The translations under genes were made by a program, and so were the position numbers. Below, piece after piece: positions 31,850-44,110 of a stretch of 64,000 nucleotides of DNA. A model generated the notes under the pieces. The model was not told the origin of the DNA and ran no database searches. It saw only the letters and a program-made list of their open reading frames with translations. Origin of the DNA: Pseudomonadota bacterium (GTDB taxonomy: Bacteria; Myxococcota; Myxococcia; Myxococcales; Myxococcaceae); NCBI GenBank assembly GCA_023426545.1, contig JAFAAN010000034.1, positions 8,786 to 72,785 on the forward strand, given 5' to 3'. Within the stretch, counting starts at the first letter, position 1. Every line of letters starts with the position of its first letter.

Positions 31850-33825
31850 ATCCCACACTCGAGCTGCCCGCCGCGGAGGAGGCGCGTTACCTCACGCTCC
31901 AGGCGCTGGACCCCTGCGCCGCGGGTGTCCTGGAGATTCTCATCGTCGGCCTGCACGACGAGAGCTGGCGCGTGCGCCATGTCGCGGCAGAGGCCCTCCA
32001 GCGGATGCCCGCCTCGGCCGAGCTCGCGGCCCGGCTCATCTCCGTCCTCGGGGAGCGCGGGGAGACGGGCGCGCGCAACGCGGCGGCGGAGGCGCTCGCG
32101 GGGCTCGGCGGCGCCGCGCTGGGGCCGCTGGTGGACCTGCTGGCGCACCCGGACCCGGACCAGCGCAAGTTCGCCGCGGACATCCTCGGGCAGTTGGGAC
32201 AGCGCGGCGCGGAGGCCCCGCTGGTGCGCGCGCTGGAGGACCCGGACCTCAACGTGCGCGTGTCCAGCGCGGAAGCCCTGGGCCGGATTGGCGGCGAGCA
32301 GGCCCGCCGGGCACTGGAGGCGCTGCTGGCGGACGCGGAGCCGTTGCTTCGCCTGTCCGCGCTGGAGGGGCTGACGTTGCTCCAGCACGCGGCGCCCCTG
32401 CGCGTGGTGCTGGCGCTGCTGGAGGACACACGATTGCAGCGCAGCGCCTACCGGATGCTGGGGCTCATCCCGGACGCCGAGGCCACCGCGCGCATCTGCC
32501 TGGGGCTGACGTCGGAGCTGCGCTCGGTGCGCGAGGCCGCGCTGTCCGCGCTGGGGACGCAGGCCTCGCGCGCGGAGGGAGCGCGGCGCGGTGCGCTTGA
32601 AGCGGTGGTGCGCCAGGTGCTGCCGCCGGTGCCCGCGCTGGGGCCGCGTCTCGCCGAGGCGCTGGAGTCGGAAGCGGTGATGGTGCGCGCGGGCGCGCTC
32701 GCGGTGGTGGCGGCGCTGGGCGATGCGGCCCTGGCCATGCCCGTGGCGGAGTGCGCGCGTGAGCCGCGGCTGATGCGCGAGGTGCTGCACACCCTGGACA
32801 GGCTAGGGCCCGCGGGGGGGCGTGAGCTGCTTCTCCGGCTTCCTGAGCTGTCACTGCCCGCGCGGGCCGCGGCGGCCGAGGCGCTGGTGGAGCTGGTGGA
32901 TGCCTCGGCGGTGGCGGCGCTGTGCTCGCTGCTGGAGTGGATGGAGGGTGACCTTCGCGCGGTGGTGGTGCGCGCGCTGGGGCGCACGGGCTCGGCTGAC
33001 GCCGTGCCTTCGCTGGTGGAGTTGCTGGAGGACCCATCCCTGGAGGGGGCCGTCATCCGCTCGCTGGCGGGGCTCGCGGAGGAATGCCGGGCGGAGGTGC
33101 TGGAGGCGCTGGAGGACGCGGTGGCGCGAAGGACGACGCCCGCCACCGTGGTGGCCCTGGCGCGCGTGGGTGGCGTGCCGGCCCTGCCCCTACTGAAGCG
33201 GCTGGCGCGGGACGCGGAGCCGCAATGGCGCGCGGCGGCGGTGATGGCTGCCTGCGAGCTCGATGGGGAGGTGGGGCGGGAGCTGGTGCGCTCGGCGCTC
33301 GCGGACGAGTCCGTTCCGGTGCGCATCGCGGCGGCCCGGGCGATGGCGCGGCTGGGCGGCCCGGACGCGGGCGCGCTGCTGTCGCCCGCGCTGCGAGATG
33401 AGGACCCCGCCGTCCGGGGGGCCGCGGTGGATGCGGTGGGGGACTGCGGAGCGCTGGAGCGGGTTCCGGAGCTGGTGGACCTGACGCGGCACACGAATGG
33501 GGCGCTGGCGGTGGCGGCGGTGCGGGCCCTGGCGCGGCTGGGGGCGGCGGAGCCGGGCCTCCTGCGCGAGGCGGCGAGCCATCCCGACGTGGAGGTGGTG
33601 AAGGCGGCCCTGACGGCGGGCGCGGAGTCCAGGGAGGGCGTGGCGATGGCGCTTTCACTGCTGCGCCATCCGAGCTGGGACGTCCGGACCGCGGCGGCGC
33701 GGGTGCTGGGGAGCTCGGCGGGGCCGGACTGTCTGCCCGCCGCGCGCGAGGCGCTGGAGGCGGAGTCGGACGCCCTGGCGCTGCAAGCCCTCTCCGATGC
33801 CGTGAACCGCCTGCAGCGGCGCTGA
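31846..33825 (+). CDS. HEAT-repeat protein of the che operon
   Basis: 659 residues made almost wholly of PBS-lyase-type HEAT repeats of about 30 residues, each like VRxAAAEALGRLGGxxAVPxLxxLLxD (for example residues 40-170 and 380-640). It has no signal peptide and no enzyme motif, so it is a cytoplasmic solenoid for protein binding. It sits between cheW2 and cheR with an ATGA overlap before it, so it belongs to the chemosensory system. HEAT proteins occur in other myxobacterial che clusters. Its partner is unknown. Confidence 0.85.
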   Translation: MNPTLELPAAEEARYLTLQALDPCAAGVLEILIVGLHDESWRVRHVAAEALQRMPASAELAARLISVLGERGETGARNAAAEALAGLGGAALGPLVDLLAHPDPDQRKFAADILGQLGQRGAEAPLVRALEDPDLNVRVSSAEALGRIGGEQARRALEALLADAEPLLRLSALEGLTLLQHAAPLRVVLALLEDTRLQRSAYRMLGLIPDAEATARICLGLTSELRSVREAALSALGTQASRAEGARRGALEAVVRQVLPPVPALGPRLAEALESEAVMVRAGALAVVAALGDAALAMPVAECAREPRLMREVLHTLDRLGPAGGRELLLRLPELSLPARAAAAEALVELVDASAVAALCSLLEWMEGDLRAVVVRALGRTGSADAVPSLVELLEDPSLEGAVIRSLAGLAEECRAEVLEALEDAVARRTTPATVVALARVGGVPALPLLKRLARDAEPQWRAAAVMAACELDGEVGRELVRSALADESVPVRIAAARAMARLGGPDAGALLSPALRDEDPAVRGAAVDAVGDCGALERVPELVDLTRHTNGALAVAAVRALARLGAAEPGLLREAASHPDVEVVKAALTAGAESREGVAMALSLLRHPSWDVRTAAARVLGSSAGPDCLPAAREALEAESDALALQALSDAVNRLQRR

Positions 33826-33834
33826 GAGGGCTCC

Positions 33835-34707
33835 ATGGCACGCTTCGACGACGGACGCCCGGAGATGTCGGCGGTGGAGTTCCGCCTCCTGAGAGACCAT
33901 GTGTACGCGCACTGCGGCATCCTGGTGCACGAGGACATGAAGTTCGTGATGGAGCGCCGGCTGTGGCCCCGACTGGAGCTGCTGGGGCTGACGGACTACG
34001 GCGCCTACCACCGCTACCTGCGCTACGACGCCAACCGGCACGCCGAGCTGGAGGCGGCCGTCGAGTCCCTCACCACCCATGAGACGTACTTCTTCCGCGA
34101 GCCCACCCAGCTCAAGGCCTTCACCGACGAGCTGCTGCCGGTGCTTGCACAGCGCAACGCGCGCCTGAAGCGGCTCCGGCTGTGGTCCGCGGGCTGTTCC
34201 TCCGGGGAGGAGGCCTACACGCTGGCCATGCTCCTCAAGGACAGCCGCCGCTTCGAGGATTGGGACGTGGAGGTGCTCGGCACGGACATCTCCCGGCGCG
34301 TGCTGGCCATGGCGCGGCGCGCGGAGTATGGGCCGTCCGCGCTGCGCGCCACGTCGCCGGAGCTGGTGGCGCGCCACTTCGTCCAGGTGGCCCAGAACCG
34401 GGTCCGCGTGCGCGACGACGTGCGGGCCTGGGTGTCCTTCGGCCACCACAACCTGCTGGACGAGGTGGGCAGCCAGCTGGTGCCGCGCATGGACGTGGTG
34501 TTCTGCCGCAACGTGCTCATCTACTTCGACCTCGCGGCGCGCCGGAGGTTCCTGAGCATCGTCCGGGACCGGATGGTGCCTGGCGGCTACCTGCTGCTGG
34601 GACACTCCGAGAACCTCCTCAACCTGGGCGCGGACTTCGAGTTCGTTCACCTCCGGGGAGACCTGGTGTACCGGAGGCCCGAGCTGGACGACGGAGCCCG
34701 CCGATGA
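33835..34707 (+). CDS. cheR: Chemoreceptor methyltransferase CheR
   Basis: 290 residues: an N-terminal helical domain (about 10-80, EFRLLRDHVYAHCGI) and a SAM-binding domain with LWSAGCSSGEEAYTLAM and the DVVFCRNVLIYFD motif. It methylates glutamates on chemoreceptors using SAM. Its presence implies that this system adapts through a methyl-accepting receptor, although none is encoded here. ATGA overlap with cheB. Confidence 0.94.
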   Translation: MARFDDGRPEMSAVEFRLLRDHVYAHCGILVHEDMKFVMERRLWPRLELLGLTDYGAYHRYLRYDANRHAELEAAVESLTTHETYFFREPTQLKAFTDELLPVLAQRNARLKRLRLWSAGCSSGEEAYTLAMLLKDSRRFEDWDVEVLGTDISRRVLAMARRAEYGPSALRATSPELVARHFVQVAQNRVRVRDDVRAWVSFGHHNLLDEVGSQLVPRMDVVFCRNVLIYFDLAARRRFLSIVRDRMVPGGYLLLGHSENLLNLGADFEFVHLRGDLVYRRPELDDGARR

Positions 34708-35741
34708 GCACGAAGGACGTCATCTCCGCACTGGTCATCGATGACTCCGCGCACAACCGCCGCACCCTCTCCACGATGCTGGAGTCCGAGCAGGACGTGC
34801 GCGTGGTGGAGCGCGCGGTGGATGGCGAGGAGGGCCTGAAGAAGGTCGTCGAGCTGAAGCCCGACGTGGTGACGCTCGACCTGGAGATGCCGAAGCTCGG
34901 GGGCTACACGTTCCTCCGCCTGTTGATGCGCACGGCGCCCACGCCCGTCATCGTCATCTCCAGCTATTCGCACCGCTCGGACGTCTTCAAGGCCCTGGAC
35001 CTGGGGGCCTTCGACTTCATCGCGAAGCCGCAGCGCCCGACGTTCGAGGCGATGGAGGCGCTGCGGCGGGAACTGCTGGAGAAGGTGCGGGCGGCGCGGC
35101 ACATGCGCCCGGGGCACCGGCACGCGGCGCCGGGCGCACGGGCGATGGCGGTGGCGGGGGAGCCGCCCCTGGTGGTGGCGGTGGGCGCCTCGACGGGAGG
35201 ACCGCCGGCCGTGCAGCGGGTGCTGGAGGGGCTGGCCGAGGAGCCCACGCCGTGCGTGCTGGTGTGTCAGCACATGCCGCCGCAGTTCACCCGGGCCTTC
35301 GCGGACCGGCTGGACCGCATTGGCCCCTTCTCGGTGAAGGAGGCCAGGGACGGGGACGTGGTGCAGCCCGGGCATGTGTACATCGCTCCGGGAGGGCGCC
35401 ACCTGGAGGTGTCGGAGCGCGGCTCGAAGCTGGAGCTTCACACGCCTCCGTCCACCCCCCTGGACAAGTACGCGCCCAGCGTGGACCGCCTCTTCAGCAG
35501 CGTGGCGCGGGTGCTGGGCCCCAAGGCCCTGGGCGTGGTGTTGACCGGCATGGGGGCGGATGGCGCGGCAGGGGCACGCGAGGTCCACCGCGCCGGGGGC
35601 GAGGTCTGGGCGCAGTCCGAGGAGACCTCGGTGGTGTTCGGCATGCCAGGAGAGGCCATTGCCACCGGGGCGGTGCAGCGCGTGATTCCCCTGGGAGACA
35701 TCGGGGCGGCGCTCGCCACCCTGGCACGGCGGCGGCGCTGA
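34704..35741 (+). CDS. cheB: Chemoreceptor methylesterase/deamidase CheB
   Basis: 345 residues: receiver domain (acceptor in VTLDLEMPKLGG) and a C-terminal methylesterase with the triad Ser in AVGASTGGPPAVQ, His in CQHMPPQFTRAFADRL and Asp in TGMGADGAAGA. It removes methyl groups placed by CheR when phosphorylated by CheA. A linker of about 30 basic/alanine-rich residues joins the domains. Confidence 0.95.
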   Translation: MSTKDVISALVIDDSAHNRRTLSTMLESEQDVRVVERAVDGEEGLKKVVELKPDVVTLDLEMPKLGGYTFLRLLMRTAPTPVIVISSYSHRSDVFKALDLGAFDFIAKPQRPTFEAMEALRRELLEKVRAARHMRPGHRHAAPGARAMAVAGEPPLVVAVGASTGGPPAVQRVLEGLAEEPTPCVLVCQHMPPQFTRAFADRLDRIGPFSVKEARDGDVVQPGHVYIAPGGRHLEVSERGSKLELHTPPSTPLDKYAPSVDRLFSSVARVLGPKALGVVLTGMGADGAAGAREVHRAGGEVWAQSEETSVVFGMPGEAIATGAVQRVIPLGDIGAALATLARRRR

Positions 35742-35763
35742 TCCGCCAGGCGCGGCTCGCGGG

Positions 35764-35772
35764 TGCTAACCT
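35764..35772 (+). promoter_or_regulatory. Extended -10-like element before the second cheY
   Basis: TGCTAACCT ends 9 bases before the ATG of the second cheY. No ribosome site is visible, which fits a leaderless start that would also cover the ABC exporter genes downstream. Confidence 0.4.
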
Positions 35773-35781
35773 CCGCGGCCC

Positions 35782-36162
35782 ATGACGCAGCCGATTCGAG
35801 CCCTGGTGGTGGACGACTCGCAGGCCATGCGGCGCAGCATCATGTACGCGCTGCAACGCCTCACGGGCGTGGTGTGCACCGAGGCGCAGGACGGCGCCGA
35901 GGGCTTGAAGAAGCTGACTCAGGCGCGCTTCGACCTGGTGCTCACGGACATCAACATGCCGTTGATGGATGGGCTCAAGCTCATCAGCCACATCCGGCAG
36001 ACCCCCGAGCACCGGAGCGTGCCCATCATCGTCGTCACCACGGAGGGCGCTGCGGCGGACCGGGAGCGGGCGATGAAGCTGGGCGCGAGCGCGTACCTGG
36101 TGAAACCCGTGCAGGCGAAGGTCGTGCTGGATACCGTTCGGGACCTGCTGAAGCTGGATTGA
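35782..36162 (+). CDS. CheY-like response regulator (last of che operon)
   Basis: 126 residues, receiver only, with DDSQAMRR, LVLTDINMPLMDGLKL, TTEG and LVKPV; fully equipped for phosphotransfer. It resembles the first CheY (shared TDINMP and TTEG...DRER...LGA) yet differs enough to have another job, for example one as output and one as phosphate sink. It ends 16 bases before an ABC transporter gene. Confidence 0.88.
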   Translation: MTQPIRALVVDDSQAMRRSIMYALQRLTGVVCTEAQDGAEGLKKLTQARFDLVLTDINMPLMDGLKLISHIRQTPEHRSVPIIVVTTEGAAADRERAMKLGASAYLVKPVQAKVVLDTVRDLLKLD

Positions 36163-36178
36163 AGGCGAGCGCGCGCGA

Positions 36179-36928
36179 ATGGATTCCGTCCTGCGGGTGG
36201 AGGGCCTGGAGAAGACCTACGGCGACGTGAAGGCCGTGCAGGGGCTCACCTTCGAGGTAGCTCCGGGGGAGGTCCTGGGCCTGGTGGGGCCCAACGGCGC
36301 GGGGAAGACGTCCACGCTGCGGTGCCTGGCGGGAATCCTCCCACCCTCCGCGGGGCAGGTGTGGGTGGCGGGGCATGACCTGGCCCGGGCGCCGGTGGAA
36401 GCGAAGCGCGCGCTGGCCTTCCTTCCCGACGAGCCCCGCTTCTTCGAGTACCTCACGGTGTGGGAGCACCTGAACTTCACCGCGCGGCTCTATGGCGTGG
36501 AGGATTGGGAAGCGCGGGGCCGGGCGTTGCTGGAGGAGATGGAGCTGTCCGGCAAGGAGAAGTCCCTGCCGGGCGAGCTGTCGCGAGGCATGAAGCAGAA
36601 GCTGTCCATCGCGTGCGGCTTCCTGCACTCACCGAAGCTCATCCTGCTGGACGAGCCGCTCACCGGGTTGGACCCCATTGGCATCCGGCGGATGAAGGCG
36701 TCGCTGAAGCGCCGGGCGGAGGAGGGGGCGGCCCTGGTGCTGTCCTCGCACCTGTTGCCGCTGGTGGAGGAGCTGTGTCACCGGCTGCTCGTCATCGCGG
36801 GCGGCAAGGCCATGGCGTTGGGCAGCCTGGAGGACATCCGCGCGCGCCTGAGCGGCGCGGACGCGGCGCAGGCTTCGCTGGAGGAACTCTTCGTCCGCAT
36901 CACCAGCGCGGGAGCGCAGCCGCCGTGA
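36179..36928 (+). CDS. ABC transporter ATP-binding protein
   Basis: 249 residues with Walker A GPNGAGKTSTLR, Q-loop, signature ELSRGMKQKLSIACGF, Walker B LILLDEPLTGLDP and the H-loop SSHLLP. This belongs to the ABC-2/exporter-type ATPases (CcmA family). Its stop overlaps the permease start (GTGA). It begins 16 bases after the second cheY, on the same strand. Confidence 0.92.
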   Translation: MDSVLRVEGLEKTYGDVKAVQGLTFEVAPGEVLGLVGPNGAGKTSTLRCLAGILPPSAGQVWVAGHDLARAPVEAKRALAFLPDEPRFFEYLTVWEHLNFTARLYGVEDWEARGRALLEEMELSGKEKSLPGELSRGMKQKLSIACGFLHSPKLILLDEPLTGLDPIGIRRMKASLKRRAEEGAALVLSSHLLPLVEELCHRLLVIAGGKAMALGSLEDIRARLSGADAAQASLEELFVRITSAGAQPP

Positions 36929-38655
36929 GCTTCCCTGGCGCGGTGGCGTTTCTCTGGGCGGCCTCCTGGCGCAACCGCGTCCGGCTGCAACTGAAGCGGC
37001 TGCGCAAGCCCCGGTACCTGCTTGGCCTGCTGGTGGGCGCGGCCTACCTCTACTCCGTCTTCATCCGGCGCATGGACTTCCGGGGGCCAGCGGGCGGCAT
37101 GTCCGAGGGCATGCGGCTGTTCGCCGAGCTGTCCCTCGTCGGCTCCGCGATGGGGACACTCTTCGCCGCCTGGGTGCTGGGCAGGGACCGTCCGTCGCTG
37201 ACCTTCTCGGAGACGGAGGTCATCCAGCTCTTCCCGGCGCCCGTCGCGCGGAGGGCCCTGCTGCAATACAAGTTGGCGCGTGGGTTGATGGGCACGTCGC
37301 TGGGCGCCCTCTTCGCCACGTTGTTCCTCGGAAGGAGTCTCAGCCCGCATCCGGTCCTCTTCTTCGTGGGGGCCTGTCTGGCGCTGGGCACCCTCTACCT
37401 GCACTCGACGGCGGCGTCCTTCGTCCGCACGTGGCTCGCGGAGAGAGGGACCTGGGGGCGGGTGGTTCGCTGGGGAGCGGTGGCCGCGGTGCTGGGGCTC
37501 GCGGCGCTGGCGGGGCTCGGCTCGCTGCGCGAGCACCCCGTGCCGTTGGACCTCACGTCGGGACGTGCGTTGCGCGCGTGGTTGCAGTCGATGAGGGACT
37601 CGCCGGGCGTGGGGGCGGTGCTCTGGCCGGGCCGGCTGCTGGTGGCACCCGCGCTGGCGCGGAGCGTGCGCGAGTTCTTCATGGCCCTGCCGCCCGTGCT
37701 GGTGCTGCTGGCGGCGCACTACGTCTGGGTGTTGCTGGCGGAGGTGCCCTTCGAGGAGACGGCGGTCGCGCGCGCGGAGGCTCGCTCGCGGGAGCGCGTG
37801 CTGCGCGCCTCGGGACGCATGACACGCGTGGGGGCGATGACGCTGAGCCGGCCTCCGTTCCGGCTGCTGGCGCGAGGTCGCCCCGAGGTGGCAATCCTCT
37901 GGAAGAACCTGATTGCCCGCAAGCGGCTGGGCGGCGGGTTCGCGGTGTTCCTCGTCTTCATCGTGCTGGGCGGCGCCATCGCGGCGGTGATGGGCGACAC
38001 GCGCATGTTCACGGACACGCGGCGGGTGCTCGGGCCGGTGGCCCTGACGCTGGCGGTGACGCTGACGGTGGTGGGGCCGAGCGCGTTCCGCATGGACCTG
38101 CGGATGGACCTGCCCAAGTTGGACCTGCTACGCGCGCTGCCGCTGACGGGACAGCAGGTGGTGCGTGCCCAACTGGCGGCCTCCGGGCTGGTCGTGGCCG
38201 CGTTCCAGCTCGCGCTGCTGGCGGTGGCGCTCCTCCTGGGGCCGGGGGTGGAGGCGTCCCGGCTGGGGGACTGGTGGTGGCCCGGAGGGCTCGCGCTGGC
38301 CCTCCTGCTGCCGGCCATCTCGCTCGCGGGGCTCTTCGTGCAGAACGCCGCGGTGGTGCTCTTCCCTGCGTGGGTGCCAGCGGACGTCGGGGAGCGCGCA
38401 CGGGGGCTCGAAGCGATGGGGCAGCGCCTGCTGGCGCTCGTGGGCACGCTGGTGGTGACGCTGGTGGGGCTGATGCCCGCGGGGCTGGTGGCGCTCGTGG
38501 TGGGTCTGCCGCTGTCGGCGTTCCTCGGCCCGTGGTCGCTGCCCGTGGCGGCCCTCGCCGCGGCGGGCGTACTGGTGGGAGAGGTGGCCCTGGGCGTCCT
38601 GGCGCTGGGCCGCGCCTTCGAGCGCCTGGACCTCTCCGAGGAGCGGCCCGCGTAG
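36925..38655 (+). CDS. ABC transporter permease (multi-helix, ABC-2-like)
   Basis: 576 residues with about ten to twelve membrane helices. The N-terminus is basic (RNRVRLQLKRLRKPRYLLGLL), and a large cytoplasmic loop (about 270-330) separates two membrane halves. It resembles big putative exporter permeases paired with CcmA-type ATPases. The substrate is unknown. GTG start overlaps the ATPase stop. Confidence 0.82.
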   Translation: MSFPGAVAFLWAASWRNRVRLQLKRLRKPRYLLGLLVGAAYLYSVFIRRMDFRGPAGGMSEGMRLFAELSLVGSAMGTLFAAWVLGRDRPSLTFSETEVIQLFPAPVARRALLQYKLARGLMGTSLGALFATLFLGRSLSPHPVLFFVGACLALGTLYLHSTAASFVRTWLAERGTWGRVVRWGAVAAVLGLAALAGLGSLREHPVPLDLTSGRALRAWLQSMRDSPGVGAVLWPGRLLVAPALARSVREFFMALPPVLVLLAAHYVWVLLAEVPFEETAVARAEARSRERVLRASGRMTRVGAMTLSRPPFRLLARGRPEVAILWKNLIARKRLGGGFAVFLVFIVLGGAIAAVMGDTRMFTDTRRVLGPVALTLAVTLTVVGPSAFRMDLRMDLPKLDLLRALPLTGQQVVRAQLAASGLVVAAFQLALLAVALLLGPGVEASRLGDWWWPGGLALALLLPAISLAGLFVQNAAVVLFPAWVPADVGERARGLEAMGQRLLALVGTLVVTLVGLMPAGLVALVVGLPLSAFLGPWSLPVAALAAAGVLVGEVALGVLALGRAFERLDLSEERPA

Positions 38656-38751
38656 GACGCCGCTCACGTTCGCTGCTGGACGCGCGAGCGCTTTGCGGTG
38701 GTGGGCCTCCGCGGCGGGGGGTATCCGGACCGCTTCTGGGAGGAGACCCGC

Positions 38752-39642
38752 ATGAAGGTTGGATTCATTGGCCTGGGAAACATGGGCCTGCCGATGGCGA
38801 CGAGCCTGCTGTCGGCGGGACATGCGCTGACGGTGTGGAATCGCACGGAGTCCAAGGCCGCGCCGCTGAAGGAGCAAGGCGCGCGTGTCGTGCGCACGCC
38901 AGCGGAGGCGGCTCGCGGCGCGGACGTCGTGTTCAGCATGCTGGCGGACGATGCCGCCGTGTCCTCGGCGGTGTTCGGCCAGGACGGGCTCCTGGCGGGG
39001 CTGGCGCCCGGCGCCGTGCACGTGTCGTCGAGCACCATCTCCGTGGCCCTCTCCGAGAAGCTCGCGGAGGCGCACGCGGGCGCGGGGCATCGGTACGTCG
39101 CCGCGCCGGTGTTCGGCCGGCCCGCCGCCGCGGCGTCGAAGCAGCTCTGGGTGGTGGCCGCAGGACCGAAGCAGGACGTGGAGCGCTGCCGCCCGCTGCT
39201 GGAGGCCCTGGGGCGTGGGCTCACCGTGCTGGGGGAGAACGCCCCTGCGGCGAATGTCGTGAAGCTGTCGGGCAACTTCCTCATCGCCTCGATGATGGAG
39301 GCGCTGGCCGAGTCCTTCGCGCTGACCCGGAAGGCTGGCATCGAGCCCAGGGCGTTCCTGGACGTCTTCCAGTCCGTCTTCGCCCGCTCGCCCATCTTCG
39401 AGGGCTACGCGCAGCTCATCGCGGAGGAGAAGTACGCCCCCCCGGGCTTCAAGATGCGGCTGGGACTCAAGGACGTGGAGCTCGTCCTGGGCGCGGCCCG
39501 CGCCGCCGAGGTGCCCATGCCGCTGGCCAGCCTGGTGAAGGACCAGTTCCTGGGCGGCGTCGCGCAGGGGCACGGAGACCTGGACTGGTCCGCGCTGGGC
39601 GCGCTCGTCGCGGAGCGGGCCGGGTTGAAGCGGGGCAGCTGA
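38752..39642 (+). CDS. Beta-hydroxyacid dehydrogenase (GLYR1/HIBADH family)
   Basis: 296 residues. NAD(P)-binding GFIGLGNMGLPMATSLL at the N-terminus, substrate loop HVSSSTISVALSEKL, and the catalytic lysine in NVVKLSGNFLIASMME. The family reduces glyoxylate, succinic semialdehyde or tartronate semialdehyde, or oxidises 3-hydroxyisobutyrate; APVFGRPAAA resembles the glyoxylate/succinic semialdehyde reductase group. Start ATG 38752 follows GGGAGGAG; an upstream frame from 38698 lacks homology. Confidence 0.87.
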   Translation: MKVGFIGLGNMGLPMATSLLSAGHALTVWNRTESKAAPLKEQGARVVRTPAEAARGADVVFSMLADDAAVSSAVFGQDGLLAGLAPGAVHVSSSTISVALSEKLAEAHAGAGHRYVAAPVFGRPAAAASKQLWVVAAGPKQDVERCRPLLEALGRGLTVLGENAPAANVVKLSGNFLIASMMEALAESFALTRKAGIEPRAFLDVFQSVFARSPIFEGYAQLIAEEKYAPPGFKMRLGLKDVELVLGAARAAEVPMPLASLVKDQFLGGVAQGHGDLDWSALGALVAERAGLKRGS

Positions 39643-39661
39643 GCCGCTGATGCCGCGGAAA

Positions 39662-39698
39662 GCTCCAGGCGCACGCAGCGCCGCCGTGCACCTGGAGC
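39662..39698. terminator. Strong bidirectional hairpin terminator
   Basis: GCTCCAGGcGCACG (39662-39675) pairs with CGTGCaCCTGGAGC (39685-39698) over 13 base pairs with one mismatch around a 9-base loop. It lies between the convergent dehydrogenase and SusD genes and can end both transcripts. Confidence 0.7.
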
Positions 39699-39718
39699 CT
39701 CCACTGCCTCGGCAGGGC

Positions 39719-41062
39719 CTACTTCCGGGCGTTCATCTCCGCCGCCGGGATGGGGAAGCGCTCGTGGGGCGCGAAGTCCGGGTCCAGCTCCCGGGGCAGC
39801 GTGTCGAGCCGCCCGTAGCGCCGCAGGTCCAGCCACCGGTGCCCGCCCTCGAACAGGAGCGAGTACCGCTTCTGCTTCAGCAGCTCGTCCAGGGCGTTCG
39901 TCTCGTCGATGTCGAGCCGCGGGGCCAGCCGGCCGGACGTGGTGCGGATGAAGTTGAGGTCGTCCGCGGCCGGTCCGAAGTTCCGCGCGCCGATGTTGGC
40001 CTCCGCGCGCAGGAGGATGAGCTCCTCGTTGCGGATGATGGGCACGGGCGCGTTGTTGGTGGTGTAGAGGCGGAAGCCCCACTGCGACGACAGCCTCCCG
40101 TCCGCGGCGCTGGCGGCCGCCGACAGCCGCACGAGCTTCCGGCCGACGCGGTCGTCCACCGTGCCGTCATCCTGGAGCTCCGCGTCGGTGACGATCGACG
40201 GGTGCGCGAAGATGTTGACGCTGATGAGGCCGTTGTCGGTGTCGCCGGAGTTGGTCCCGAAGGAGTGGTAGACGCCCAGGTCCATCGACGCGCTCGGGTT
40301 GAGGAAGGACTGGCTCAGGGCGGTGAGCGCCTCGGGGTAGAGGCCCCGGTAGACGGCCACCCGTCCGGCGAGCGCGCGGTTGAACTGCCGGAACGTCGCC
40401 GGCGTGTTGAAGCCGGCGAAGCCCGGGCTGAGCTGGAAGGCGAAGGCGTCGCCCGCGTTGCCCAGGTGCGCGTTCCCCTCATCGAGCAGCGCGGCGATGC
40501 GCTCCAGCACGGCGTCCTTGCCGACGATGGGGGCCAGCTCCCCAATGGGGAGGTTGACGTCGATGGGGGCCCCGTTGGAGTCGCGCGTGTTGACGACCAC
40601 CAGGAAGTCCAGGGCCTGCATCGTCTTCGCGAAGCCGCGGATGCCCTCCTTCTCCGGGTCGGGCGTGTTGGGGACCTTGTTCAGGGCGTCCAGCAGCGCG
40701 TTGGCGTTGCGGATGTTCAGGTAGGGCGAGGTCCAGTGGTTGCCGCCGAAGGCCGGGCCGCCCGGGTCCAGGGTGGGGCCCAGCAGCTCCTCGACGGAGC
40801 GTGGGTCCGCGGGGTCGAAGACATACGCCTCGCGGCCGATGACGCCCAGCTGGGCCACGTAGCCGTTGAGGGCCGCGACGCCGGCGCGGTGGCCAACGAG
40901 CAGACCGGTGGTGGCGGTGAGCACCGCGGGGCGCGTGGGCCGCTCGCGGAAGTCATCGAGGCTGGGGTTGTTCAGGTCGGGGACGTCCATGGAGCCGCAG
41001 CCGCTCAGGCCCAGGACGGTGCACAGCCCCACGAGTGCCTTCTTTGTCAGTTGAATGGTCAT
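39719..41062 (-). CDS. SusD/RagB-family outer-membrane lipoprotein
   Basis: 447 residues. Lipoprotein signal with lipobox LSGC (C22). The C-terminal part is typical of SusD: ELLKQKRYSLLFEGGHRWLDLRRYGRL, followed by a FPIPAAEMNARK end. SusD proteins form the lid over a SusC channel and bind glycans or peptides at the cell surface. It starts 3 bases after the SusC stop. The pair is best known from Bacteroidota; in a myxobacterium it is unusual and may have been acquired by transfer. No glycosidase gene is nearby to tell the substrate. Confidence 0.88.
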   Translation of the reverse strand: MTIQLTKKALVGLCTVLGLSGCGSMDVPDLNNPSLDDFRERPTRPAVLTATTGLLVGHRAGVAALNGYVAQLGVIGREAYVFDPADPRSVEELLGPTLDPGGPAFGGNHWTSPYLNIRNANALLDALNKVPNTPDPEKEGIRGFAKTMQALDFLVVVNTRDSNGAPIDVNLPIGELAPIVGKDAVLERIAALLDEGNAHLGNAGDAFAFQLSPGFAGFNTPATFRQFNRALAGRVAVYRGLYPEALTALSQSFLNPSASMDLGVYHSFGTNSGDTDNGLISVNIFAHPSIVTDAELQDDGTVDDRVGRKLVRLSAAASAADGRLSSQWGFRLYTTNNAPVPIIRNEELILLRAEANIGARNFGPAADDLNFIRTTSGRLAPRLDIDETNALDELLKQKRYSLLFEGGHRWLDLRRYGRLDTLPRELDPDFAPHERFPIPAAEMNARK

Positions 41063-41065
41063 GGC

Positions 41066-44110
<3,045 letters not shown>

